A stretch of 64,000 nt of DNA from Chelatococcus composti (GTDB lineage Bacteria > Pseudomonadota > Alphaproteobacteria > Rhizobiales > Beijerinckiaceae): the NCBI RefSeq assembly GCF_014201415.1, contig NZ_JACHEH010000005.1, forward strand, positions 366,479 to 430,478, given 5' to 3'. Position numbers and translations under genes: made by a program. The first letter of the stretch is position 1. Every line of letters starts with the position of its first letter. Under the pieces are notes generated by a model. That model ran no database searches. It was not told the origin of the DNA and saw nothing but the letters and a program-made list of their open reading frames with translations. Below are positions 1 through 7,762 of the stretch, piece by piece.

Positions 1-254
1 AGCACGTGCTGGCCGAGCTCGAAGCCTACGCCCCGCTGACCAGCGTCGGCAGCTACTGTGTGGTGTTCGACACCGTTGTCGAGGACATGCCGAAGTCGAT
101 GTTCCCCGACCGTCCCTGGGGGCCGGGCAACAACCCGAAGACGGCCGTCCACGAATACCTGAAGTCGCACCCCGAGTTCGAGATCGACCGCGACATCCAG
201 AACAAGCTGCTGCTGACGGTCGCACCGGACGGCTATCTGCGGCGGAGCCGGTAA
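1..254 (+). CDS. Cephalosporin hydroxylase-like protein, 3' end only
   Basis: This is the C-terminal end of a protein that begins before the window; the reading frame enters at base 3 and stops at TAA 252-254. The motif HVLAELEAYAPLTSVGSY, the VVFDTVVEDMP segment, the WGPGNNPKTAV turn and the end TVAPDGYLRR are typical of the cephalosporin hydroxylase (CmcI/RhaMT) family, SAM-dependent methyltransferase-like enzymes often found in O-antigen and exopolysaccharide loci. The neighbouring glycosyltransferases suggest a sugar-decorating methyltransferase rather than an antibiotic enzyme. The catalytic N-terminal part is not visible, so the exact substrate cannot be inferred. Confidence 0.8.
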   Translation, partial: HVLAELEAYAPLTSVGSYCVVFDTVVEDMPKSMFPDRPWGPGNNPKTAVHEYLKSHPEFEIDRDIQNKLLLTVAPDGYLRRSR

Positions 255-415
255 TAAGAAAGTTGCCAGTGGCAGGGGAGCTGGGAGGCAGTAGAGCGTT
301 GCAAGGCAAAGTAAATGGTACTGCGCGGTGAAGGCCTGGGCCTTGTCCCAGAATAATGAGAGCGATCTAGCGTGACGAGAATGGCCGGTCCGGTTCGGGT
401 TGTTCGGGAGAACAG

Positions 416-1372
416 GTGACGATGGTTGGTGATGCTCGACAGGATGCGGTCGCGCAAGACACGCTGGTTAGCATTGGGGTGCCCACCTTCAATCGGCCGC
501 GTTCGCTTGCGCGGACGCTGAAGAGCCTTCTGGACCAGAGCTGGAAGAATATCGAGATCATTGTCTCCGATAATGCGTCACCGGACCCCGCAGTAGAGCA
601 GGTAATGCGAGAATTCTGTGAAAAAGATTCACGCATTAGATATTTCAGACAGGCGGATAATATCGGCGCTTCCAAGAATTTCTTTTTTGTTGTCAAACAG
701 TCTCGTGCTCCATTCTTCATGTGGGCGGCAGACGACGACTATATTGAACCTTGGTTCGTGGAGCGCGCCGTTCAGCGGCTGCGGCAGGATCCAGCGTTGG
801 TGCTCGCCTCATCGGAGGCTCAGTATGTGACGCCGGAGGGCGAGCTGCTCGAGTTCCTGCCCGAAGGCGAAGCATTCCGTCGCCCGCTTGCCAAAGGGCC
901 GGTGGACCGCCTGCGCCACATGTTGAAATATAATTTCGGGAATCTGGTTTATGGGCTTTTCCGCAAGGAAGCTCTGATCCAGGATGGCGAGATATTCTGG
1001 GAGAAGACGGGTCTGCTGTCCCTCAACGAGATCCCGATCTTACTCTACGTGGCATATCGCGGAGAAATACTCGTGATGCCTGAGGTCGGGCTGTACAAGC
1101 AGGCGCCGGCACAGGTGCATGCTCAGGTGAAATGGGAGCTGCGCGGCGGGCGCCTTCCAGCGCCATGTCGGCTGTCCAGTTGGGGTGCTATCAAGGGGAC
1201 GTGGCGATATCACAGCCAAGCCCTGAACCATATTGACAGCGCCCTTGCGCTCTTGCCTCTACCTGACAGGGAGAGGACGGATCTCCAAGCTGTCGCGCGA
1301 AGCGGGCTTCTTCGGCATTTTCTATATCTGCTTCTTGGTTATAAACCGCGCGTGCGTCATGCAGGTGGTTGA
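416..1372 (+). CDS. Family 2 glycosyltransferase
   Basis: A 318-residue GT2 (GT-A fold) enzyme that would transfer a sugar from a nucleotide sugar during surface polysaccharide assembly. It opens with the canonical strand VSIGVPTFNRPRSLARTL, carries IIVSDNASPD, and the metal-binding acidic motif falls in MWAADDDY (about residues 102-109). The GTG at 416 has GGGAG five bases upstream; ATG 422 is the alternative. Its last 14 bases overlap the next gene, a clear relative sharing NxGAxxNFxxL and PxFMWAAxDD, so the two look like tandem duplicates. Bases 590-720 are visibly richer in A+T than the rest of the window, which fits a horizontally acquired glycan cluster. Acceptor and donor sugars are unknown. 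Confidence 0.85.
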   Translation: MTMVGDARQDAVAQDTLVSIGVPTFNRPRSLARTLKSLLDQSWKNIEIIVSDNASPDPAVEQVMREFCEKDSRIRYFRQADNIGASKNFFFVVKQSRAPFFMWAADDDYIEPWFVERAVQRLRQDPALVLASSEAQYVTPEGELLEFLPEGEAFRRPLAKGPVDRLRHMLKYNFGNLVYGLFRKEALIQDGEIFWEKTGLLSLNEIPILLYVAYRGEILVMPEVGLYKQAPAQVHAQVKWELRGGRLPAPCRLSSWGAIKGTWRYHSQALNHIDSALALLPLPDRERTDLQAVARSGLLRHFLYLLLGYKPRVRHAGG

Positions 1373-2282
1373 GCCGAACGCGCCGTCACTCACTGTCGGC
1401 ATGCCCGTCTACAACGGCGAGCGTTTCATTGCGCGTGCGCTGTCGTCGCTGCTCGAGCAGGATTTCCGCGACTGGACGCTGATCGTCGCGGATAATTGCT
1501 CCACAGACGGCACCTGTGCCGTGGTGGATGCCTTCTGCCGGCTGGACGCGAGAATCCGGCTGGTGCGTCACGAGCGCAATCTCGGAGCTGTCGCCAACTT
1601 CCTTTACCTGGCTGAGCAGGCCGCCACGCCCTACTTCATGTGGGCTGCCCATGATGACGAGTGGAGCAGCAATTATATCAGCGCGTGTCTGGCGCAGCTT
1701 GAAGCCCATCCTGACGCCGGCTTTGCCGGCGGGCGGGTGGTCAATATTGATGCCGAAGGGCAGCAGCTGCGCGAATACGGGTCGTTCGCCCCATTTGCCG
1801 TTGCCGATCGCCGGCAGCGCCTTCGCAACTTCATCCGTGCCCGTGAGGCGGATGGAAAGGCGAACATGATCTATTCGGTCTTTCGCACGCCGCTCCTGCA
1901 GACGGTCTGCCGCATCCCCGATATCCTCGACGGGTGGGGTGCGGATATGGCTTTCGTCGCGGCCGCGCTCGCCCGTGCCCGATATCTGTGGGTACACAAT
2001 GAGGTCCTTCTGAAACGGGTTCTCAGCGAGAGCGACCAGCAGACGGCCCGTGCGCTCGCGGCCAGGCGCTATGATCAGGTGGAGTGTCGTGGCCACTACC
2101 CGCTGCCTGTCCACGAAGCTTATACCCGCAGCCTTTGCAAAGGGATGCCGGATCGTGCGACGAGCATGATCGTGAAAACGGCGATGGGGCGGCGTCGATG
2201 GGAGCTGCAAACGCGGGAGCAGGTGACGAAGGTGTTGTCCCTTCCGCAGCGTGCGATCAACCGTCTGGGGCGTTCTTCGTGA
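1359..2282 (+). CDS. Family 2 glycosyltransferase (paralogue of the preceding gene)
   Basis: A 307-residue GT2 enzyme. The ATG at 1359, inside the end of the upstream gene, puts the start just before SLTVGMPVYNGERFIARALSS, the usual first strand of the family; longer in-frame starts (from 1233) would lie wholly within the upstream gene and are unlikely. LIVADNCSTDGT and the acidic motif AAHDDEW (about residues 93-99) mark the nucleotide-sugar site. It is closely related to the preceding gene in the first 120 residues and diverges after that, suggesting duplication followed by a change in acceptor specificity. No membrane segments are apparent, so it would act at the cytoplasmic face of the inner membrane. 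Confidence 0.85.
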   Translation: MQVVEPNAPSLTVGMPVYNGERFIARALSSLLEQDFRDWTLIVADNCSTDGTCAVVDAFCRLDARIRLVRHERNLGAVANFLYLAEQAATPYFMWAAHDDEWSSNYISACLAQLEAHPDAGFAGGRVVNIDAEGQQLREYGSFAPFAVADRRQRLRNFIRAREADGKANMIYSVFRTPLLQTVCRIPDILDGWGADMAFVAAALARARYLWVHNEVLLKRVLSESDQQTARALAARRYDQVECRGHYPLPVHEAYTRSLCKGMPDRATSMIVKTAMGRRRWELQTREQVTKVLSLPQRAINRLGRSS

Positions 2283-2336
2283 TGCGAACCCGGATTCATG
2301 ACGGTCTCTTTCCGTCAAGCAGGAGCTTCCGCCGGC

Positions 2337-3647
2337 ATGCGCTTTCTCTTTTGCTGTGAATTCTACCATCCGAGCGTCGGTGGCGTGCAGGAGGTGATGC
2401 GTCAGGTTGCGGAGCGCCTCGTCGAACGTGGGCACGAGGTTACCGTCGCGACCACGGCGCTTCCGGACAGGAGAACCCGCGTCCACAACGGCGTCACGAT
2501 CGAGGAGTTCGCGGTCACCGGTAACCTCGTCTCGGGGCTGGAAGGGGAGGTGGAACGCTACCGGAGCTTTGTCGCAGGCTTCGGCGCCGATGCCGTGCTC
2601 ATCAAGGCGGCGCAGCAATGGACCTTCGACGCCCTGTGGCCGGTGCTGGGCGCCCTGAGCAGCCGCAAGATCTTCATCCCCTGCGGCTTCTCGCGGCTCT
2701 ACGACCCGAATTTTGCAGCCTATTACGAGCAGATGCGGAACGTGCTGCCCCAGATCGACCACTTCATTTTCTACGCCGAGGACTACCGTGACATCGCCTT
2801 CGTGCGGCAGGCCGGCTTGCGGAACTTCAGCATCGTCCCCAACGGGGCGTGCGAGCGGGAGTTCGGGGACGACAAGCCACGGTCTGACCTGCGGGCGCGC
2901 CTCGGTGTCGATGCGAACGCATTCGTCTTCCTGTCGGTGGGCAGCCTCACGAGCATCAAGGGCCACACGGAAACCGTCGAGGCCTTCGCCCGAATGGACA
3001 CCGGCGGCGTTCCATCCACGCTCATCATCAACGGCAACAAGCCGAGTCTTGCCACGACGCGGCAACCCGGTCGCTGGCAGCTCGCCGTCCAGCTGGGGCG
3101 GCACCTCGTGCGCAACGTACGCGAGAGGGGGCTGCGCTCGACCGCCCGGCGGGTGTGGGCGAGGCTCGAGGGGCGTGGCGCGAGCGATGTCGAGGGGCAG
3201 ATCCGCTACTGGTCGCAGATCGCGACTTCACAGCTTGGCAAGCAGGTTGTGCTCGTAGACCTGCCCCGATCCGATCTGGTCGATGCCTACCGGACGGCCG
3301 ACCTGTTTGTCTTCGCCTCCAACATTGAGTACTCGCCACTCGTGCTGTACGAGGCGGCGGCCGCGGGTACGCCATTCCTCTCGGTTCCCGTCGGCAATGC
3401 GGAGGAGATCGCCCGCCGCACGGGGGCCGGGCTGATATGTCCCGCCCCGATCGACGAGTGGGGCTTCACTCGGGTTGCTCCGGCAGAGCTTGCCGTGGCG
3501 ATGCAGCGTGCTATGGAGGATCGCGCGAAGCTGAAGGAGATGGGACGGCGCGGACGCGCCGCCTGGCGCGCTCATTTCACGTGGCAGCGCATATCCGAAC
3601 AGTACGAAGAAATTCTTCGCGGGCCTAGGGCGGCGCCGAACGCGTGA
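2337..3647 (+). CDS. Family 4 glycosyltransferase
   Basis: A 436-residue GT-B fold enzyme. It starts MRFLFCCEFYHPSVGGVQEV, the typical GT4 N-terminus with the GGVQ loop that contacts the donor. The C-terminal half has VFLSVGSLTSIKGH (about residue 198 onward), the GT4 strand before the nucleotide-sugar site, and the donor-binding segment SPLVLYEAAAAGTPFLSVPVGNAEE with the EX7E-type acidic spacing. ATG 2337 is preferred to the upstream 2298 because AGGAG lies at 2321-2325 and homologues begin with this strand. An insert around residues 230-290 replaces the shorter linker of most GT4 enzymes. It is a retaining transferase of the glycan cluster; donor and linkage are unknown. Confidence 0.85.
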   Translation: MRFLFCCEFYHPSVGGVQEVMRQVAERLVERGHEVTVATTALPDRRTRVHNGVTIEEFAVTGNLVSGLEGEVERYRSFVAGFGADAVLIKAAQQWTFDALWPVLGALSSRKIFIPCGFSRLYDPNFAAYYEQMRNVLPQIDHFIFYAEDYRDIAFVRQAGLRNFSIVPNGACEREFGDDKPRSDLRARLGVDANAFVFLSVGSLTSIKGHTETVEAFARMDTGGVPSTLIINGNKPSLATTRQPGRWQLAVQLGRHLVRNVRERGLRSTARRVWARLEGRGASDVEGQIRYWSQIATSQLGKQVVLVDLPRSDLVDAYRTADLFVFASNIEYSPLVLYEAAAAGTPFLSVPVGNAEEIARRTGAGLICPAPIDEWGFTRVAPAELAVAMQRAMEDRAKLKEMGRRGRAAWRAHFTWQRISEQYEEILRGPRAAPNA

Positions 3648-3688
3648 CGGCCAGGGATGAGCGGGTGGCCTCCTGTGGGTCTGCGACC

Positions 3689-3857
3689 ATGTTGACTGTC
3701 CAATTCCTCTCGCTGCCCGATGACCTTTGGCTGCGCCAGTCCCCCGGGCGGGACGGCGTGTACGAGGGCGTGCGCTTTAACGAAGTAGAAGAGGTTTGCG
3801 ACTGCCTTCGTTGTCCCCGATCCTGTCGCGCTGGCGTCTCTAACCGGTCGCGGGTGA
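3689..3857 (+). pseudogene. Probable fragment of a disrupted glycosyltransferase (GT10-like)
   Basis: The 227-base gap between two glycosyltransferase genes does not look like ordinary spacer. From ATG 3689 one frame encodes LTVQFLSLPDDLWLRQSPGR, followed by DGVYEGVRF and VCDC; moving one base forward near 3806 continues as FVVPDPVALASLTGRG before TGA 3855-3857. The order of a WxRxxPGxxGxWxxxxF-like segment followed by CDxFVV resembles the N-terminal part of bacterial GT10 fucosyltransferase-like proteins. The rest of such a protein is absent, so I read this as a decayed 5' remnant with a frameshift. The family link is recalled from motif shape only and could be wrong; it could also be plain intergenic DNA. 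Confidence 0.35.
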
Positions 3858-3874
3858 GGCGGCACTTTTTCTGA

Positions 3875-4786
3875 ATGATCGGAGCCGTTTCGTTGGCTAG
3901 TACCGTCGTTGTTCGCCTCGTCGGGGGGCTCGGCAACCAGATGTTTCAGTATGCCGCCGCATGCGCGCTGGCGCAGGAGCGACAGGCGCGCGTGCTCATG
4001 GACGTGTCGGCCTTCGAGAGCGACCCCCTGCGCAACTACGAGCTCGACCGTCTGTGCGTACCGCAGGACATTCTCCCCGCGCGGCTGCAGCCCTGGCGCA
4101 ACAGGCGATCTTTGCCAGCGCGCGTCATCCGGCGCCTGACCCGGTGGCGGACACCGCACGGCGGTGGCTATCGCGAGCCTCACTTCCATTTCGACAAGGA
4201 CTTCTTCGCCCTTTCGGGGGAGGAGATCCGGCTCGAGGGCTATTTCCAGAGCCCGCTCTATTTCGACCGTTGCGAGGCCGTTCTGCGCGAGCGTTTCCGG
4301 CCTGTCGAGCCGTTTGGTCGCGCTGCGCAGGAATGGTCGCAGCGCATCGCGGCGTCGGCCTGCAGCGTATCCCTGCACGTCCGGCGGGGAGATTATGTCA
4401 GCAACCCGCATGCGGCTGCCGTCCACAATGCAGTGGGCGAGGGCTATTACCGCAGGGCCATTGCACTCATGCAGCGTCTCGTCGGGGAGGGGGCCGACTT
4501 CTTCCTGTTCTCGGACGAGCCCGACTTTGTTGAGCAGGCCTTTGCCGACCTGCCGCGCGCTCATGTCGTGCGCACGGATCCGCAGCGCAGCTGGGAGGAC
4601 ATGTTCCTCATGGCGCGCTGCAACCATCACATCATCGCCAACAGCTCCTATTCCTGGTGGGGCGCGTGGCTCAACGCGTCGCGGGAGAAGGTGGTGATCG
4701 CGCCGGGGCAGTGGTTCACGAGGGAGAGGCTCGCGACGACGAACGTGATGGACCTCTACCCCGAAGGCTGGATCATCCTCAAATGA
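3875..4786 (+). CDS. Family 11 glycosyltransferase (alpha-1,2-fucosyltransferase type)
   Basis: A 303-residue GT11 protein. The N-terminal motif VVVRLVGGLGNQMFQYAAA and the donor-binding motif HVRRGDYVSNP (about residues 169-179) are the two signatures of bacterial alpha-1,2-fucosyltransferases such as WbsJ and FutC, which add L-fucose from GDP-fucose to galactose or GlcNAc. The C-terminal NSSYSWWGAWLN segment is also characteristic. ATG 3875 gives the longest form; TTG 3893, with GGAG at 3881-3884, would give 297 residues and a start closer to that of homologues. The stop overlaps the next ATG (ATGA at 4783-4786). No GDP-fucose biosynthesis genes lie in the window. Confidence 0.85.
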   Translation: MIGAVSLASTVVVRLVGGLGNQMFQYAAACALAQERQARVLMDVSAFESDPLRNYELDRLCVPQDILPARLQPWRNRRSLPARVIRRLTRWRTPHGGGYREPHFHFDKDFFALSGEEIRLEGYFQSPLYFDRCEAVLRERFRPVEPFGRAAQEWSQRIAASACSVSLHVRRGDYVSNPHAAAVHNAVGEGYYRRAIALMQRLVGEGADFFLFSDEPDFVEQAFADLPRAHVVRTDPQRSWEDMFLMARCNHHIIANSSYSWWGAWLNASREKVVIAPGQWFTRERLATTNVMDLYPEGWIILK

Positions 4787-5862
4787 GCACGCCGGCCCTC
4801 AGCGTCCTTCTGCCGGTCTACAATGGCGAGCGCTTTCTGGCCGAGGCCATCGAGAGCATCCTTGCCCAGACCTTCACGGACTTCGAGTTCATCATCATCA
4901 ACGATGGCTCGCGGGACGGCAGCGGCACCATCATCGACGATTATGCCGCCCGCGACGCCCGTATCCGGGCTTTCCACCAGGACAATCGCGGCCTGGTCGA
5001 GACGCTCAACCGGGGCGTCGCCCTCGCCCGTGCGCCGCTGATCGCCCGCATGGACGCGGACGACATTTCCCTGCCGCGGCGGTTCGAGCTGCAGATCCAC
5101 CGTTTCGAGAACCGGCCCGATCTCGCGGCGGTCGGTGGTTGCATCATCCTCATCGACGAGGCCGGAAAGCCGATCCGCCGCGGCGACTATCCAACCGGAG
5201 GCGCAGAGCTGCTGCGTCTCCTGGAGCGCGATTCCCCTCTCGCCCATCCGGCTGTCATCATGCGGCGCGATGTCGTGAGCAGCCTTGGCGGCTACCGCAG
5301 GCAATACAAGCACGCCGAGGACTATGACCTGTGGCTCAGGATGCACGATGCCGGCTACGCCCTCGAGAATGTTGCCGAGCCCGTGCTGCATTACCGGCAG
5401 CATGCTGAGAAGGTGTCGTTCCAGCACAGCCAGCAGCAGACCCTGACCGCCTTTGTCGCGCGTCTCGCCCATCGCGCCCGGATGGCAGGCCTGCCGGATC
5501 CGACTGATGACATCGCCGCGATCGACGAGAGCACGGTCGAGCTCTTTCCCCCGTCTCTCAGGGGGTTTGTGGATGCCGAGCTGTTCGTCCGCAGGCACAA
5601 CATGCTCTCCCTCGCCGATGTCCCGACGATCGAGCAAGCCCTGCGCGATTATGACCGATTGCCTGCGCAGGCGCAGCGGGACTCGAGTATGGCGCATTTC
5701 CTGATGCGCGCGGCACGCGGACTTTGGGCGCACCGCCGGCGCGCCGCCTCGCTGCGGCTCGTCATTCGTGCACTGATGCGGCATCCAACCGTTGCACTGC
5801 AGCTTCTGCATGGAAAATTACGGCGCGCTGGGGCAAGCGCTATGTCGCGGGGCGACCGTTAG
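4783..5862 (+). CDS. Family 2 glycosyltransferase
   Basis: A 359-residue GT2 enzyme translationally coupled to the fucosyltransferase-like gene. Its start gives SVLLPVYNGERFLAEAIESI at the front, FIIINDGSRDGSG for the nucleotide, and the DXD-type metal motif in ARMDADDIS (about residues 87-95). YKHAEDYDLWLRM near residue 180 contains the ED motif that supplies the catalytic base in this branch of GT2. The C-terminal 150 residues have no recognised domain. It is likely cytoplasmic and acts in the same glycan pathway as its neighbours. In-frame start codons upstream of 4783 fall inside the fucosyltransferase gene and were rejected. Confidence 0.85.
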   Translation: MSTPALSVLLPVYNGERFLAEAIESILAQTFTDFEFIIINDGSRDGSGTIIDDYAARDARIRAFHQDNRGLVETLNRGVALARAPLIARMDADDISLPRRFELQIHRFENRPDLAAVGGCIILIDEAGKPIRRGDYPTGGAELLRLLERDSPLAHPAVIMRRDVVSSLGGYRRQYKHAEDYDLWLRMHDAGYALENVAEPVLHYRQHAEKVSFQHSQQQTLTAFVARLAHRARMAGLPDPTDDIAAIDESTVELFPPSLRGFVDAELFVRRHNMLSLADVPTIEQALRDYDRLPAQAQRDSSMAHFLMRAARGLWAHRRRAASLRLVIRALMRHPTVALQLLHGKLRRAGASAMSRGDR

Positions 5863-5912
5863 CCGGGCCTTGGCATCGGGGCACGGCTGGCATAGTAGCC
5901 TCCACAAGCCTG

Positions 5913-6821
5913 ATGGAACCCTGCGAACCGATGCATTCCTCCGAGATCAGCGTCGTCATACCCACCTACAACCGGGCGCATAGCATTTTGCGCGCGCTCG
6001 AAAGCGTATTCTCGCAGACGCTCGTGCCCGGAGAGATCATCGTGGTGGACGACGCGTCAAGCGACGACACGGCGCAGGTGCTCGCACCGTATGCGGACCG
6101 CATCCGCATCGTCCGGCACGAGACGAATGCCGGCGCCTCTGCCGCGCGCAACACCGGGATTGCCGCGGCGAAGGGCGCGTGGGTGGCGTTTCTCGACAGC
6201 GACGACGCCTGGCGGCCGGAGAAGCTCGCGCGTCAGCTCGCGTTTATGACCGAGCACGGCACCAACGTCTGCTGCACCAATTGCGCCCTCATCTGGCCAG
6301 ACGGGCAAGTGGAGCCGGCCTACCGGCCCTATCCGCCGCGCATGGAGATCGGGCACTACGTCTGGGGGTGCTTTACCTGCCCCGGCTCGACGCTGATCGC
6401 CCGCCGGGACCTCATCACGGCGGTTGGCGGCTATGACCTGCGCTACCCGCGCTATGAGGACTGGGACCTTTTCCTGCGCCTGGCCGACCATCCGGAGGTG
6501 GTGCTCGGCTACCTCAACGAGTATCTCGCCGATGTCTGGCGTGATTCGTCGGCCAATGCCGCCCTTGTCGACAAGGGGCTCGACCTGATGGTCGACGACC
6601 ATCTGGAGCGTCTGGCCCGACGCGAGAAAACCCTCGGCCGGCTCTTCCGTGCCGCCATTGCCTTCGCGCGGTCCTCCAACGAGACAGCGCGTGGCCGCTA
6701 TCTCGCGGCGATCCGGCATCTTGCAGAAAGCTTCATGCTTGCCCCGGTGCGCAACGAGGCCTTCCGCATCATCCTGTGGCCGTTCCTCAAGCGCAAATGC
6801 CTCGGCACGATGCCGCGCTGA
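5913..6821 (+). CDS. Family 2 glycosyltransferase
   Basis: A 302-residue GT2 enzyme and the last recognisable member of the glycan cluster. ISVVIPTYNRAHSILRALES opens the fold, IIVVDDASSDDT binds the nucleotide, VAFLDSDDAW (about residues 91-100) provides the metal ligands, and RYEDWDLFLRLA near residue 182 holds the ED motif. ATG 5913 or ATG 5931 can serve as start; neither has a strong ribosome-binding site. The 50-base gap from the previous gene suggests the same transcript. The next gene is a regulator of a different system, so the cluster probably ends here; no clear terminator was found. Confidence 0.8.
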   Translation: MEPCEPMHSSEISVVIPTYNRAHSILRALESVFSQTLVPGEIIVVDDASSDDTAQVLAPYADRIRIVRHETNAGASAARNTGIAAAKGAWVAFLDSDDAWRPEKLARQLAFMTEHGTNVCCTNCALIWPDGQVEPAYRPYPPRMEIGHYVWGCFTCPGSTLIARRDLITAVGGYDLRYPRYEDWDLFLRLADHPEVVLGYLNEYLADVWRDSSANAALVDKGLDLMVDDHLERLARREKTLGRLFRAAIAFARSSNETARGRYLAAIRHLAESFMLAPVRNEAFRIILWPFLKRKCLGTMPR

Positions 6822-6996
6822 TGCGCGAACGTCGGGCAAGAGGGCGTTGCCGGCCATTCATCGCGGGATCAACGCCGGCTCGAATGCCTGTGTCGGCTGT
6901 CTTCCGGCCCTTACTGTTCCGTCCTCAGCTCGGCCTCACGTCCTGTGTTCGCTTGAAAACAGCGTTCCTGCCGCGGGCTGACCGCGCGGAGCACCC
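6822..6996. other. Non-coding spacer between glycan cluster and cyd locus
   Basis: Together with 7011-7115 this forms the gene-free stretch before the GbsR-like regulator. I see no coding pattern, no hairpin followed by a T-run and no repeat here. The functional elements recognised in the gap are listed separately: an FNR/FixK-like box at 6997-7010, a 12-bp palindrome TGCCCCGGGGCA at 7023-7034 of unknown meaning, and the promoter and operator at 7116-7164. Confidence 0.5.
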
Positions 6997-7010
6997 TTGA
7001 TCGGCGTCAA
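6997..7010. promoter_or_regulatory. FNR/FixK-like box upstream of the cyd locus
   Basis: TTGATCGGCGTCAA matches the FNR/Anr/FixK consensus TTGAT-N4-ATCAA at nine of ten specified positions. Cytochrome bd operons are classic targets of such oxygen-responsive regulators. The box centre lies about 147 bases before the predicted transcription start near 7151, further than the usual -41.5, so it either serves another promoter, acts at a distance, or is chance. No FNR-type regulator gene is in the window. Confidence 0.4.
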
Positions 7011-7115
7011 TGCGGGTCGCCCTGCCCCGGGGCACCGTCGGAACTGTCGCGATACCGGTCGAAGGGACGCGCCGGTCCCTGCCGCGGGGCGACGGATATA
7101 CGCAATCTTACGCAC

Positions 7116-7164
7116 TTGTCCACGCAGGGTGCAAGGCATATAGACATTTCAGAAAATTCTGAAA
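7116..7164 (+). promoter_or_regulatory. Promoter and palindromic operator of the gbsR-like/cyd locus
   Basis: A -35 TTGTCC (7116-7121) and a -10 TATAGA (7139-7144) are separated by exactly 17 bases. Immediately after the -10 lies a perfect inverted repeat, TTTCAGAA-AA-TTCTGAAA (7147-7164), which covers the expected transcription start near 7151. A dimeric winged-helix repressor bound here would block RNA polymerase. The adjacent GbsR/MarR-type gene, starting 24 bases downstream of the repeat, is the natural candidate, implying autoregulation and control of the downstream cyd genes. Confidence 0.65.
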
Positions 7165-7187
7165 CTCGTGACCGATGGTGCGAACCA

Positions 7188-7760
7188 ATGAACCTCCCCC
7201 CCCTCGTGCAGTCCTTCGTCCTGCATTTCGGCGAGATGGGCAGTCGCTGGGGCATCAATCGCACCGTCGGACAGATCTACGCGCTCCTTTACGTTTCCCC
7301 GCAGCCGCTCTGCGCCGACCAGATCGTCGAGGCGCTCGGCATCTCCCGTTCCAACGTCTCGATGAGCCTGCGCGAGCTGCAGACGTGGAACCTGGTGCTG
7401 CTCAAGCACCTGCCGAACGACCGGCGGGACTTCTTCACCACGCCGGATGACGTCTGGCAGATCCTGCGGACGCTCGCCGAGGAACGGAAGAAGCGGGAGA
7501 TCGACCCGACCCTCTCGGTTCTGCGCGAGATCCTGATGCAAAAGCCGGGCAGCGAGGATGAACGCTTCGCCCAGGAGCGCATGGCCGAGATGTGCGGGCT
7601 GATCGAGCGTCTGACGACCTGGTATGACGACGTCAAGCAACTCGATACCGACCGGCTCGCCACGCTCCTTGGCCTTGGCTCCCGTATTACGAAGCTGCTC
7701 GAAGCCAAGGACAGAATCGTCTCCATCGGCCGCAGGAAGCCGAAGGCGAACGGGGAATAG
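7188..7760 (+). CDS. GbsR/MarR-family transcriptional regulator
   Basis: A 190-residue winged-helix protein of the GbsR type. VQSFVLHFGEMGSRWG followed by NRTVGQIYALLYVSP is the family hallmark; the recognition helix lies in ALGISRSNVSMSLRELQ (about residues 49-65), and NDRRDFFTTPDD forms the wing. The C-terminal half is helical and probably a dimerisation or ligand domain. ATG 7188 is chosen because the longer in-frame extension to 7116 would overlap the promoter and operator. It is followed two bases later by cydD and likely controls the whole cyd transcript; GbsR relatives sense small molecules such as choline, but the signal here is unknown. Confidence 0.8.
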   Translation: MNLPPLVQSFVLHFGEMGSRWGINRTVGQIYALLYVSPQPLCADQIVEALGISRSNVSMSLRELQTWNLVLLKHLPNDRRDFFTTPDDVWQILRTLAEERKKREIDPTLSVLREILMQKPGSEDERFAQERMAEMCGLIERLTTWYDDVKQLDTDRLATLLGLGSRITKLLEAKDRIVSIGRRKPKANGE

Positions 7761-7762
7761 CG

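Noticed and set aside
1171..1190. A GTCCAGTTGGGG-like match to the RTX/secretion motif inside the first glycosyltransferase gene
   Set aside because: Only part of the motif matches, it lies in coding sequence, and no promoter elements follow.
7147..7164. Reading TTTCAGAAAATTCTGAAA as an Irr/ICE box
   Set aside because: The half-sites GAA and TTC are separated by two bases instead of three and the symmetry is a perfect 8-2-8 repeat, which fits a different dimeric regulator.
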